Positions 1 through 8,166 of a stretch of DNA of 64,000 nucleotides are shown here, piece by piece. The first letter of the stretch is position 1. The number at the start of each line of letters is the position of its first letter. The stretch lies in contig NZ_JAUTBD010000001.1 of the NCBI RefSeq assembly GCF_030818935.1, forward strand, positions 806,001 to 870,000, read 5' to 3'. The DNA is from Microbacterium sp. SORGH_AS_1204 (GTDB lineage Bacteria > Actinomycetota > Actinomycetes > Actinomycetales > Microbacteriaceae). The notes beneath the pieces were generated by a model. The model searched no databases. It was not told the origin of the DNA and worked only from the letters and a program-made list of their open reading frames with translations. A program made the position numbers and the translations under genes.

Positions 1-1092
1 AACATTGCGGTGTGCCTGCTGTTCATGTTCCTCGCGACCGTGGTGTCGTACCGCGACCTCCAGACCACGCAGCGCCTGCAGTACGGCCTGGTCGGATTCC
101 AGGTCCTCGTGCTGCTGGTGTTCGCCGGAGCGGCCGTGGTCGAGATGCTGAACGGCAACGCCTTCGATGCGAGTCCGGTGCAGGCGTCGTGGTTCAACCC
201 GTTCGAGGTCGACTCGTTCAGCTCCTTCGCCGCCGGTCTCTCGCTGTCGATCTTCATCTTCTGGGGGTGGGACGTCATCCTCACCATGAACGAGGAGACG
301 AAGGACCCCGACAAGACGCCCGGGCGTGCGGCCACCGTGACGGTGTTCCTCATCGTCGCCCTGTACCTGCTCATCGCCGTGGCCCTGCTGATGTTCGCCG
401 GCAACGGCACGGGCGAACTGGGCCTGGGCAACGAAGACATCCAGGAGAACGTCTTCTTCCACCTCTCCGGGCCCATCCTCGGACCCCTCGCCTTCCTCGT
501 GTCGCTCGCGGTGCTCACCAGCTCGGCATCCTCGCTCCAGGCGACCTTCGTCGGCCCCGCCCGCACGCTGCTGGCCATGGCGCACTACGACGCCCTCCCG
601 AAGAAGTTCGCGAAGGTCAGCCCGCGGTTCTTCACGCCGGGCTATGCCACGATCGTGTCGGCCATCGTCGCCTCGGCCTTCTACGCGATCATGCGCGTGG
701 TCAGTGAGAGTGTGCTCACCGACACCATCACCGCCCTGGGTGCGATGATCTGCTTCTATTACGGCCTGACCGCCTTCGCCTGCGTCTGGTACTTCCGCAA
801 GCAGTGGTTCGACTCCGCCCGCAACGTCTTCCTCACCCTGCTCGCCCCGCTCGTGGGCGGCGTCATCCTCGCCGTGCTGTTCGTGACGACCCTGATCGAC
901 AGCGCCGACCCGTCGTACGGCTCCGGCTCGGAGATCGGTGGCGTGGGGCTGGTTTTCGTCATCACGGTGGTGATCATCGTCGTAGGCCTCGTGCTGATGG
1001 TGGCGCAGCGCATCGCGAGCCCGGCGTTCTTCCGCGGTGAGACCCTGGGTTGGGAGGCGCCCGCCAGCGCCCGCCGGCGCCGCACGTCGTGA
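1..1092 (+). CDS. APC-family amino acid permease, C-terminal part (5' end outside window)
   Basis: Integral membrane transporter of the amino acid-polyamine-organocation superfamily, probably taking up an amino acid or GABA by cation symport. The reading frame is open from base 1, so the start lies outside the window; 363 residues are visible. They contain about nine hydrophobic segments and the family-typical loop DVILTMNEETKDPDKTPGRA near residues 90-110. The C-terminus is basic (RRRR). A dehydrogenase of the succinate-semialdehyde type starts 58 bp downstream on the same strand, which suggests (inference) a GABA or amine-derived substrate and a shared operon. Confidence 0.88.
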   Translation, partial: NIAVCLLFMFLATVVSYRDLQTTQRLQYGLVGFQVLVLLVFAGAAVVEMLNGNAFDASPVQASWFNPFEVDSFSSFAAGLSLSIFIFWGWDVILTMNEETKDPDKTPGRAATVTVFLIVALYLLIAVALLMFAGNGTGELGLGNEDIQENVFFHLSGPILGPLAFLVSLAVLTSSASSLQATFVGPARTLLAMAHYDALPKKFAKVSPRFFTPGYATIVSAIVASAFYAIMRVVSESVLTDTITALGAMICFYYGLTAFACVWYFRKQWFDSARNVFLTLLAPLVGGVILAVLFVTTLIDSADPSYGSGSEIGGVGLVFVITVVIIVVGLVLMVAQRIASPAFFRGETLGWEAPASARRRRTS

Positions 1093-1150
1093 GATCCTCC
1101 CAAACCGCCCGCCGCGGCATGTCCTGACACCCGAAACGAGAAGGAGCACC

Positions 1151-2512
1151 ATGAGCGACTACGCCGTCGTCAATCCCGCCACGGGGGAGACCATCGCCGA
1201 GTACGACACGCTGACCGATGCCGGCGTCCAGAACGCCCTGGCATCCGCTCACGACGGCTACCGCGCCTGGTCGCGGACTTCCCCCGCCGAGCGGGCCGAC
1301 GCCCTTCGCCGGGTCGCCGACCTGCACCGTGAGCGCCGCGACGATCTCGCCGCGATCATCGTGCGCGAGATGGGCAAACCGCTGGAGGCGGCGCTCGGCG
1401 AAGTGGACTTCGCCGCCGACATCACGGAGTACTACGCCGACGTCATCGACCAGATCACCGGCGACGCCCCGCTCGACATCCTCGGTGAGGGCACCGCGGT
1501 CATCCGCCGGTCGCCCCTCGGCGTGCTGCTGGGCATCATGCCGTGGAACTTCCCGTACTACCAGGTCGCCCGCTTCGCAGCCCCCAATCTCGCGGTCGGC
1601 AACACGATCCTGCTCAAGCACGCCCCCCAGTGCCCCGAATCCGCCGAGGCGCTGCAGGCGATCTACCGTGACGCGGGGCTTCCCGAGGGGGCGTACGTCA
1701 ATATCCGCGCGACGAACGATCAGGCGGCGATCATCATCGCCGACCCGCGCGTGCAGGGCGTCTCGGTCACGGGTTCCGAGCGCGCCGGCGCCGCGGTGGC
1801 CGAGATCGCGGGACGCAACCTGAAGAAGGTCGCGCTCGAGCTCGGCGGTTCCGACCCCTTCATCCTGCTGTCCACGGACGACCTGGATGCCGCCGTGCAG
1901 GCCGCCGTCGACGCGCGCCTCGACAACAACGGCCAGTCGTGCAACGGCGCCAAGCGCTTCGTCGTCATCGACGAGCTCTACGACGCGTTCCTGGCGAAGT
2001 TCACCGCGGCCCTCGGCGAGGCGAAGGTCGGCGACCCGTTCGCCGCCGACACCGTGCTCGGCCCGCTGTCGTCGCTCGCCGCCGCGGAGCGCCTCGACGA
2101 GCAGGTGCAGCGCGCCGTCTCGCAGGGGGCCACCGTCGAGGTCGGCGGCACGCGCGACGGGGCGTTCTACCCCGGCACGGTGCTGACCGGCGTCACGAGC
2201 GAGATGGACGCGTACGGCGAGGAGTTCTTCGGCCCCGTCGGCACCGTCTACCGCGTGTCCGACGAGGAGGAGGCGATCGAGGTGGCTAACGGCACCGGGT
2301 TCGGCTTGGGGTCGTACGTCTTCACGACGGATGCCGAGCAGGCCCAGCGCATCGCCGATCGCCTCGAGGCCGGCATGGTCTACGTCAACCTCGTGCTCGC
2401 CGACTCGCCCGAACTGCCCTTCGGCGGGGTGAAGCGCAGCGGGACCTCGCGCGAGCTGGGGCTGCTCGCGGCCGACGAGTTCGTGAACAAGAAGCTCATC
2501 CGCACGGCCTGA
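1151..2512 (+). CDS. NAD(P)-dependent succinate-semialdehyde-type aldehyde dehydrogenase
   Basis: Oxidises an aldehyde, most likely succinate semialdehyde, to the acid; cytosolic. The product is 453 aa, close to the usual 450-460 aa of the short Sad/YneI-like branch. Visible are the PWNFPYYQ cofactor-binding motif near residue 134, the general-base Glu of LELGGSDPF (about E230) and the catalytic Cys of GQSCNGAKR (about C264). The ATG at 1151 was chosen because GAAGGAG lies 6-12 bases upstream and it begins the conserved N-terminus; the frame stays open further upstream without a site. It follows the permease by 58 bp, which fits a GABA/4-aminobutyrate-like route, but substrate specificity is inferred. 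The active-site context reads SCNGAKR where many relatives have SCIAAKR. Confidence 0.9.
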   Translation: MSDYAVVNPATGETIAEYDTLTDAGVQNALASAHDGYRAWSRTSPAERADALRRVADLHRERRDDLAAIIVREMGKPLEAALGEVDFAADITEYYADVIDQITGDAPLDILGEGTAVIRRSPLGVLLGIMPWNFPYYQVARFAAPNLAVGNTILLKHAPQCPESAEALQAIYRDAGLPEGAYVNIRATNDQAAIIIADPRVQGVSVTGSERAGAAVAEIAGRNLKKVALELGGSDPFILLSTDDLDAAVQAAVDARLDNNGQSCNGAKRFVVIDELYDAFLAKFTAALGEAKVGDPFAADTVLGPLSSLAAAERLDEQVQRAVSQGATVEVGGTRDGAFYPGTVLTGVTSEMDAYGEEFFGPVGTVYRVSDEEEAIEVANGTGFGLGSYVFTTDAEQAQRIADRLEAGMVYVNLVLADSPELPFGGVKRSGTSRELGLLAADEFVNKKLIRTA

Positions 2513-2651
2513 TCCTCGCGTGCGCGCCCCCGGCTCGGACCGCCGCGTCGGGGGCTCTCTCGCGCCCCGAGACGGGGCTTTCGGCGCGTCCCCGTCCGCT
2601 CGGCGGAGCGGGGCGCGAGCCCGGCGACACGGGTGCACCGGCCCGGCTCGG

Positions 2652-2681
2652 TTCGCCAGGGCGGGGGACATGGCATAGACT
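2652..2681 (+). promoter_or_regulatory. Putative promoter for tRNA-Trp-secE-nusG
   Basis: TTCGCC (2652-2657), 18 bases, then TAGACT (2676-2681). The hexamers are close in form to the pair before rplJ (TTGGCG-18-TATGGT). It is placed about 116 bp before the tRNA in the otherwise empty spacer 2513-2797. Motif match only. Confidence 0.4.
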
Positions 2682-2797
2682 GGGGAGTGCAGTCGAAATC
2701 TGCATTCTTTCGCCGTGCCTTCGGGTACGCGGCATCCTCCCCCGAGAGATTCCAGGCGCGAGCGTGTGGTTTCGAATCCTGGATCCCTCGGGATCTT

Positions 2798-2870
<73 letters not shown>

Positions 2871-2912
2871 CGCACAGCGCACGCTGGCACAGACAATGAC
2901 CAAGGTGGTTCG

Positions 2913-3176
2913 ATGACTCAGGACGAGATCGTCGCCGAGCGCGACGCCCCCCGCGAGAAGAAGCTGAACTTCTTCGCGCGGATCGCCCTCTTCATCCGTC
3001 AGGTCTTCGCAGAGCTCCGCAAGGTCGTCACCCCGACCCGGCAGGAGCTGCTGAAGTTCACCGCCGTGGTCCTCGGGTTCGTCGTCGTCATGATGGCGAT
3101 CGTCTACGGCCTCGACGTGCTGTTCGTGTGGATCACCACCGCCGTCTTCGGCGTCCCCGGTACCGCCGGCGCCTGA
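2913..3176 (+). CDS. secE: Preprotein translocase subunit SecE
   Basis: Small essential subunit of the SecYEG protein-conducting channel. The product is 87 aa: a basic cytosolic amphipathic segment (residues 15-48, with the signature FIRQVFAELRKVVTPTRQE) followed by one membrane helix (about 50-75). This single-helix form is the usual one outside enterobacteria. ATG at 2913 is preceded by AAGGTGG. It lies between tRNA-Trp and nusG, the classical location. Confidence 0.96.
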   Translation: MTQDEIVAERDAPREKKLNFFARIALFIRQVFAELRKVVTPTRQELLKFTAVVLGFVVVMMAIVYGLDVLFVWITTAVFGVPGTAGA

Positions 3177-3236
3177 CCGGCGCTCGCGCGGACGTGCGGC
3201 GCCAAGAGCGGCCGCCTCTGAACGGAAGAGATCACA

Positions 3237-4346
3237 GTGTCTGAAAGATATGTCGACGACGCCGATTGGGCGACGGCAGCCGAGCAGTCCAGCGAGGACG
3301 ACGAAGCCCAGGAGGGCAACGTGCTGGAGTCTCAGGAGCGTGCCTCCGACTCCGCTGAGCACGCGGCGGTCCACATCGTGGACGACGAGGCGGAGGTCGA
3401 CGACGCCGACCTCGGCGACATCGACATCACCGACCCGGAGGCGGACGCCATCGTGAACGACGCACTCGAGATCGACGAGACCAGCGAGGCCGAGGCTGCC
3501 GCCGAGGTCCTCAACGACTCCCTGGCAGAGGAGCAGGCCGAAGAGGCCGAAGAGGCTGCCGAAGAGGTCACTCCCTACGACGGTCCCGACGTCAACGGTG
3601 AGCCCGACGAGCCCGTGCTCGACGAGGACTTCGTCGACGAGGTCTCCGCCGCCGCCGGCGTGGTCGACGAGGTCGAGGCCGGCGAGTCGCCTGCCGACGC
3701 TGCCGCCGACATCGACGAAGACGCCGACCCGTACGAGGCGTACCGCACCGAGCTGCGCTCGCTTCCGGGCAAGTGGTACGTCATCCACTCCTACGCCGGT
3801 TTCGAGCGCAAGGTGAAGGCCAACATCGAGCAGCGCAAGTCGACGCTCGAGGTCGAGGACGACATCTACCAGGTCGAGGTCCCCATGGAGGACGTCGTCG
3901 AGATCAAGAACGGCCAGCGCAAGATGGTCAACCGCGTGCGCATCCCCGGCTACGTGCTGGTGCGCATGGACCTCAACGAAGACACCTGGTCGGTCGTGCG
4001 TCACACCCCGGGTGTCACGGGCTTCGTGGGCAACGCCCACAACCCCACGCCGCTGCGTTTCGAAGAGGCCTTCAACATGCTGAAGAGCCTGGTCGAGGTC
4101 AAGGAGTCCGCTCCCGCCAAGGCCGGTGCCGCCAAGGGCGCCCCGACCGCTCAGCGCGTCATCCCCGCCGAGGTCGACTTCGAGGCCGGCGAGACGATCA
4201 CGATCAAGGAGGGCTCGTTCGCGGGTCTTCCCGGCACGATCAGCGAGATCAAGCCCGAGAGCGGCAAGCTCACCGTGCTCGTGTCGCTCTTCGAGCGCGA
4301 GACCCCCGTCGAGCTGTCGTTCGACCAGGTCACCAAGATGGTCTGA
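3237..4346 (+). CDS. nusG: Transcription termination/antitermination protein NusG with long acidic N-terminal extension
   Basis: Elongation factor that binds RNA polymerase and links it to Rho or the ribosome. The product is 369 aa, about twice the enterobacterial length. Residues 1-175 are a disordered Asp/Glu/Ala-rich extension. The NGN domain starts at [20 protein letters not shown] (about residue 178), and the KOW domain with [12 protein letters not shown] lies near residue 320. The GTG start at 3237 is preceded by GGAAGAG. An acidic extension is known in actinobacterial NusG, but this one is long. A 13-bp-stem terminator follows 16 bp after the stop. Confidence 0.95.
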   Translation: MSERYVDDADWATAAEQSSEDDEAQEGNVLESQERASDSAEHAAVHIVDDEAEVDDADLGDIDITDPEADAIVNDALEIDETSEAEAAAEVLNDSLAEEQAEEAEEAAEEVTPYDGPDVNGEPDEPVLDEDFVDEVSAAAGVVDEVEAGESPADAAADIDEDADPYEAYRTELRSLPGKWYVIHSYAGFERKVKANIEQRKSTLEVEDDIYQVEVPMEDVVEIKNGQRKMVNRVRIPGYVLVRMDLNEDTWSVVRHTPGVTGFVGNAHNPTPLRFEEAFNMLKSLVEVKESAPAKAGAAKGAPTAQRVIPAEVDFEAGETITIKEGSFAGLPGTISEIKPESGKLTVLVSLFERETPVELSFDQVTKMV

Positions 4347-4362
4347 CGCCCCGCGCGTCCTC

Positions 4363-4406
4363 GCGAACGCCCCGCCCGGCTCCGGCCGCGGGGCGTTCGC
4401 CATTTT
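4363..4406 (+). terminator. Intrinsic terminator of secE-nusG
   Basis: Perfect 13-bp stem GCGAACGCCCCGC (4363-4375) with GCGGGGCGTTCGC (4388-4400), 12-base loop, followed by CATTTT. Confidence 0.85.
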
Positions 4407-4455
4407 CGTGGGTGCGGACCGGTGGTGCGACGTTTCCGCCTGCTCTTCATGCGTC

Positions 4456-4520
4456 GAGAAACGCCATCCGCGGGAGGAAAAGCCCCACCGCGTTGTTCCT
4501 TGCGGCGGATGCCGTTTCTC
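4456..4520. repeat. Nested palindrome R1
   Basis: Outer arms GAGAAACGCCATCCGC (4456-4471) and GCGGATGCCGTTTCTC (4505-4520) pair over 15 of 16 positions. The 33-base interior can form a second stem AGGAA/TTCCT. Confidence 0.9.
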
Positions 4521-4633
4521 GTGCTGGCGTCGTGGGCGGCGGCTTGTGCGTGTGCGACCGGGGCGGCGTGGGTGGCGTGCGGCGGTGTCGGTGTGTGCGG
4601 CGGTGTGGCGTGGTTGTCCTGGGCGCATGCGTC

Positions 4634-4698
4634 GAGAAACGCCATCCGCGGGAGCGAACGCCTCGCCGCGTTGTTTCTTGCGGCGGATGCCGTTTCTC
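4634..4698. repeat. Nested palindrome R2
   Basis: Same outer arms as R1 (4634-4649 and 4683-4698), same 65-bp length. The interior contains GAACGC and GCGTT as possible inner arms. The left flank CATGCGTC is shared with R1. Confidence 0.9.
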
Positions 4699-4810
4699 AT
4701 GCCGGCGTCGTGGGTGGCGGCTCGCGGCACGGCCGCGCGGCGCGCGCGGAGCGACGCCCGCGCGCGTCTCGCCGCCCGCCGGCGCTCACCGCGGACTGAC
4801 GTAAGTGCCC

Positions 4811-4876
4811 CGACAAATCGGATGCGCGTGCACAAACGTCCCATCGAGTTGTTTCCAGTGATGGATGCCGTTCTCG
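4811..4876. repeat. Nested palindrome R3 (degenerate)
   Basis: Left arm CGACAAATCGGATGCGC (4811-4827), right arm TGGATGCCGTTCTCG (4862-4876). It resembles R5 more than R1/R2; GCGCTCACCGCGGA lies about 30 bases upstream of both R3 and R5. Confidence 0.65.
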
Positions 4877-4945
4877 CGACGGCCTCGTGTGTCGCGGCGC
4901 GTCGGTGTGTGGCTGAGCGGCGGGGAGGTCGTCGGTGTCCGCGTC

Positions 4946-5011
4946 GATAAACGCCATCCGCGGTGAGGAACGCTCCGCCGCGTTGTTCCTTCCGGCGGAC
5001 GCCCGTTTCTC
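4946..5011. repeat. Nested palindrome R4
   Basis: Arms GATAAACGCCATCCGC (4946-4961) and GCGGACGCCCGTTTCTC (4995-5011). The interior GAGGAACGC and GCGTTGTTCCTT can pair. Confidence 0.8.
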
Positions 5012-5034
5012 GAGCCCGCCGCCGTCGCCGAGGC

Positions 5035-5212
5035 CGCCGGGCGCGCCACGGCGCCCGCCCCACACCGGCCCCGCGCCCGCCCGGCGCGCCCGCCCGCCGC
5101 GCCCGCCCACCGCTTGCCCGGCCGGCGCCCGCCCGCGTGCGCGCGCGCCCGCCCGGCACGCCCGCCCGCCCGGCGCCCGCCTGGCGCCCGCCCACCGCCG
5201 CGCGCTCACCGC
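5035..5212. repeat. C-rich low-complexity tract
   Basis: About 175 bp dominated by GCCCGCC/GGCGCCCG units, with runs of C spaced a few bases apart; the minus strand is correspondingly G-rich and has G-quadruplex potential. It separates R4 from R5. Confidence 0.7.
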
Positions 5213-5231
5213 GGATCGGCGAACAGTGCAC

Positions 5232-5297
5232 CGACAAACGGGATCCGCTTGAGTAAACGCTCCTACGGGTTGTTTCCGCCGGTGGATGCCGTTTCTC
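5232..5297. repeat. Nested palindrome R5
   Basis: Left arm CGACAAACGGGATCCGC (5232-5248), right arm TGGATGCCGTTTCTC (5283-5297), two mismatches in the core. It ends 28 bp before the stop codon of the convergent nuclease gene. Confidence 0.75.
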
Positions 5298-5324
5298 CCG
5301 CGGCCCGATCTCACCGCGCGTTGG

Positions 5325-6275
5325 TCACCAAGAACGCGGGTTGCGACCGACGGCGTGAAGACTCGCCGTGTCGGGCTTGCCGGTTAGAGGGAGACCCGCG
5401 GCGAGGAGCGACTCGCGCATCGCGTCGACCTTGAGGGCGTCGGCGTACTCCCATCGCGCGACACGCCACCCGATCCGGCGCAGGGCGTCTTCGCGGCGCT
5501 TCTCGTCGCGCAGCACCGCCTCGGGGGAATCCCCTGAGGTGTACTTGCCCCAGCCGTCCACCTCGCCGAGCACGCGGAACTCCGGCCAGCACAGGTCGGA
5601 CCGGTATCGACGCGGTCCGATGCGGTGCTCTGCCTGCAGGATGGGCTCGGGGAACCCGCACCACTGCGCGACAGCCCGGCTGATGGACTCCGCAGGTGAT
5701 TCGGCTGCGCCGTCGGCATTCCCGAGGACCCACTGAAGTCGCCGTCTCCCTCGAATGCTGCGCTGGGCGTCGGCCGTCTCGCGCAGCTGCTCGCGCGTCA
5801 CGCTGTGGACGCGAATGGTGGCGTCCGCGACAGCGATACCCAGCGCCGGTGTCAGGCAGCGGATCAGATCGATCGCCGTCGCGGACGGAGATGTCGTCCG
5901 GAGGTCGCCGACGTCGCACATCGATCGAATGTCGAGACTCGTATGAACGACGACGTCTCCGTGAACCAAAGACCTCGTCCGTCGCGCGTCGAACAGATGA
6001 ATCATGCGCGGGTGGCCGAACACCGGCAGTCCGAGAAGCGTTGCGGCCGACTCGTGCGAGAAGACGGCCCGAGGGTTTGTGAGCGCATAGGCGTGCACAC
6101 GCGCCGCATAGCGATCCCACTCGGGCAGAGCGTCCCAGGCGACTTTCTCGGCGTAGACGCCCGGGCGCAGCCGCCGGAGAGCGCGGTCTGCGTGCGGGCG
6201 TCGCCCCATCCGGGCCGCGTCGACCGCGCGGATCAGGGGCAGGGGCGGGGGTTGCAGGCGCACAGACGTCTCCAT
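5325..6275 (-). CDS. AbiEi-like N-domain plus DUF559/Vsr-like nuclease domain protein (paralogue 1)
   Basis: 316-aa cytosolic protein of a family common but poorly characterised in actinobacteria. Residues 1-180 resemble AbiEi-type antitoxin domains (PGVYAEKVAWD, AVFSHESAATLLGLP, TSPSATAIDL). Residues 195-290 look like a DUF559/very-short-patch-repair nuclease fold: ESISR, then YRSDLCWPEFRVLGEVDGWGKY giving possible catalytic Asp/Glu, then DEKRREDALRRIGWRVARW. The ATG at 6275 begins the recognisable domain; no clear ribosome site. It is flanked downstream by palindromes R1-R5 and upstream by R6-R7. A paralogue lies at 18717-19703. Nuclease activity and any link to the repeats are inferred. 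Confidence 0.75.
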   Translation of the reverse strand: METSVRLQPPPLPLIRAVDAARMGRRPHADRALRRLRPGVYAEKVAWDALPEWDRYAARVHAYALTNPRAVFSHESAATLLGLPVFGHPRMIHLFDARRTRSLVHGDVVVHTSLDIRSMCDVGDLRTTSPSATAIDLIRCLTPALGIAVADATIRVHSVTREQLRETADAQRSIRGRRRLQWVLGNADGAAESPAESISRAVAQWCGFPEPILQAEHRIGPRRYRSDLCWPEFRVLGEVDGWGKYTSGDSPEAVLRDEKRREDALRRIGWRVARWEYADALKVDAMRESLLAAGLPLTGKPDTASLHAVGRNPRSW

Positions 6276-6378
6276 GCGCCGAGGATGTCAAAGGCGCGGC
6301 CGCGGGCGATGCGCCCTGTGGATAACTGTTCGGCTGTGGCGTCCGTGCGCCCCCGACGGGGGGTACCGCATGCGTGGC

Positions 6379-6444
6379 GAGAAACTCCGTCCGCCGTCGG
6401 AAACGCGTCGTCACGCCGTTTGCGTGCGCGGATGGCGTTTGTCG
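6379..6444. repeat. Nested palindrome R6
   Basis: Arms GAGAAACTCCGTCCGC (6379-6394) and GCGGATGGCGTTTGTCG (6428-6444), partly paired. Inner AAACG/CGTTT. The left flank GCATGCGT is also seen at R2. Confidence 0.7.
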
Positions 6445-6539
6445 GGCCGGAACGCGCGCGCTCCGCCCGATCCGCCGCCCGCGCTGACGTCGGCACGCCG
6501 CCGTGCAACGTCAACGTCCCATCGGCGCCACTTCCCCGC

Positions 6540-6604
6540 GAGAAACGGCATCCGCACCGATGAACGGGCCGTCGTGCCGTTTTCGCCCGCGGATCGCGTT
6601 TCTC
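6540..6604. repeat. Nested palindrome R7
   Basis: Arms GAGAAACGGCATCCGC (6540-6555) and GCGGATCGCGTTTCTC (6589-6604); inner stem GAACGG/CCGTTTTC around GCCGTCGTG. Same 65-bp length as R1 and R2. Confidence 0.85.
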
Positions 6605-6677
6605 GCAGACCTCGCAGCGCCGACACCGCCGCGGTGGGCGGGGGAGAGCGGTGGATGCCGCGGGCTTCGGCGTCGCG

Positions 6678-6683
6678 TATGAT
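6678..6683 (+). promoter_or_regulatory. Putative -10 element of the rplK-rplA promoter
   Basis: TATGAT, about 100 bp before rplK. No convincing -35 was seen, so the call rests on the hexamer and its position. Confidence 0.4.
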
Positions 6684-6785
6684 GGGGAGGTTGCGTGCCT
6701 CAGTGCGTGACGACCGCTGTCCGGAACCGCCGGGCGTGCGGGAGAGAGGGAGCCGCGAGGTTCCCGCTCGAGAGAGGAAAAGGAT

Positions 6786-7217
6786 ATGGCACCCAAGAAA
6801 AAGGTGACCGGCCTGATCAAGCTCCAGATCAAGGCCGGCGCGGCCAACCCCGCGCCGCCGATCGGTCCGGCGCTCGGTCAGCACGGCGTCAACATCATGG
6901 AGTTCTGCAAGGCGTACAACGCGGCGACCGAAGCCCAGCGAGGCAACGTCATCCCCGTCGAGATCACCGTCTACGAGGACCGCAGCTTCACGTTCATCCT
7001 GAAGACGCCCCCCGCCGCTGAGCTCATCAAGAAGGCTGCGGGCCTGGCGAAGGGCTCGCCCACGCCGCACACCACCAAGGTCGGCAAGCTGACCAAGGAG
7101 CAGGTCCGCGAGATCGCCACCACGAAGCAGCCCGACCTGAACGCGAACGACATCGAGGCTGCCTCGAAGATCATCGCCGGCACCGCCCGTTCCATGGGCA
7201 TCACGGTCGAGGACTGA
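6786..7217 (+). CDS. rplK: 50S ribosomal protein L11
   Basis: Large-subunit protein of the GTPase-associated centre that binds 23S rRNA. The product is 143 aa, the usual length. It has the N-terminal [18 protein letters not shown] and the Pro-rich [19 protein letters not shown], and the C-terminal RNA-binding domain with [22 protein letters not shown] precedes the ATG. rplA follows after 11 bp. Confidence 0.98.
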   Translation: MAPKKKVTGLIKLQIKAGAANPAPPIGPALGQHGVNIMEFCKAYNAATEAQRGNVIPVEITVYEDRSFTFILKTPPAAELIKKAAGLAKGSPTPHTTKVGKLTKEQVREIATTKQPDLNANDIEAASKIIAGTARSMGITVED

Positions 7218-7228
7218 GGGAGATAACA

Positions 7229-7921
7229 ATGGCTACCAAGTCCAAGGCATTCCGCGCCGCTGCTGAGAAGATCGCGGCCGACACGTTCTACACCCCGAGC
7301 GAGGCCGTCGCCCTCGCGAAGGAAACCGGCTCGAAGAAGTTCGACTCGACCGTCGAGGTCGCGCTGAAGCTCTCGGTCGACCCCCGTAAGGCCGACCAGA
7401 TGGTCCGCGGCACGGTCATCCTGCCCCACGGCACGGGTAAGACCGCTCGCGTCATCGTCTTCGCCAACGGCCCCGCGGCCGAGGCGGCTCTCGCCGCCGG
7501 CGCCGACGAGGTCGGTGGCACCGATCTCATCGAGAAGGTCGCCGCCGGCTACACGTCGTTCGACGCCGCAGTCGCCACGCCCGAGCTCATGGGTCAGGTC
7601 GGTCGCCTCGGTAAGGTCCTCGGACCCCGCGGCCTCATGCCGAACCCCAAGACCGGCACCGTGACCCCCAACCCGGCCAAGGCCGTCGAGGAGATCAAGG
7701 GCGGCAAGATCGAGTTCCGCGTCGACAAGCACGCCAACGTGCACTTCGTCGTCGGTAAGGCGTCGTTCTCGGCCGAGCAGCTCGACGAGAACCTGAAGGC
7801 CGCGCTCGAGGAGATCGTCCGCCTCAAGCCGTCGAGCTCGAAGGGCCGTTACATCCAGAAGGGCGCCGTCTCGACCACCTTCGGTCCCGGCATCCCGCTG
7901 GACGTCAACGTCCTCGTCTGA
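7229..7921 (+). CDS. rplA: 50S ribosomal protein L1
   Basis: Large-subunit stalk protein binding 23S rRNA helix 76, and in many bacteria a translational repressor of its own operon. The product is 230 aa. The L1 signature [15 protein letters not shown] is near residues 130-145 and [17 protein letters not shown] follows. ATG at 7229 has GAGGGAGA upstream. A terminator follows, so rplK-rplA form a closed bicistronic unit separated from rplJ-rplL by 12 kb. Confidence 0.98.
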   Translation: MATKSKAFRAAAEKIAADTFYTPSEAVALAKETGSKKFDSTVEVALKLSVDPRKADQMVRGTVILPHGTGKTARVIVFANGPAAEAALAAGADEVGGTDLIEKVAAGYTSFDAAVATPELMGQVGRLGKVLGPRGLMPNPKTGTVTPNPAKAVEEIKGGKIEFRVDKHANVHFVVGKASFSAEQLDENLKAALEEIVRLKPSSSKGRYIQKGAVSTTFGPGIPLDVNVLV

Positions 7922-7938
7922 CCTCTGCGTCATCCGGA

Positions 7939-7971
7939 AGCCCCGCCGCGCCACGCGCCGGCGGGGCTTTC
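7939..7971 (+). terminator. Intrinsic terminator of rplKA
   Basis: Stem AGCCCCGCC (7939-7947) with GGCGGGGCT (7960-7968), then TTTCG. Confidence 0.8.
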
Positions 7972-8166
7972 GCATCTCCCGACCGCTTCCCGCACGCCGC
8001 CCGACCGCCCCGTGGCGTGATCCGACCCGCGATGACGCCTGTCCGCGCACGATCGTGCGACTCGGTGTCATCCGGGAAGGGTTCGGCGAACGCCCGTGTT
8101 GTCACCGAGAGCGCTCAGCGCCATACCCCCTCGCACGTCCCCCACATCACCATGTCTGGAACAGCT

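Larger units (their letters stand above)
4407..5324. other. Gene-free repeat region, cluster A of the nested-palindrome family
   Basis: About 0.9 kb between nusG and a convergent nuclease gene. No convincing gene: open frames here exist on both strands and repeat the same short peptide because they read the palindromes. It holds five copies of a 60-70 bp nested palindrome (listed separately). Between copies 4 and 5 lies a C-rich low-complexity tract (about 5035-5210) made of GCCCGCC-like units. Confidence 0.75.
6276..6677. other. Gene-free spacer with repeat cluster B
   Basis: Divergent spacer between the nuclease gene and rplK. It holds palindromes R6 and R7 and, near its right end, the rplK promoter region. 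No open frame with a ribosome site was found. Confidence 0.7.

Noticed and set aside
2760..2785. A second tRNA T-arm (GGTTTCGAATCC) just before tRNA-Trp
   Set aside because: No matching acceptor, D or anticodon arms can be folded around it.
4422..4950. Open frames on both strands in cluster A encoding repeated RRETPSAG / ASRNAIRG peptides
   Set aside because: The same peptides appear in any frame that crosses the palindromes, there is no ribosome site, and frames exist on both strands at once; they are repeats read as protein.
4456..5297. CRISPR array
   Set aside because: Spacing is irregular, units are long palindromes with their own interior, and no cas genes are present.
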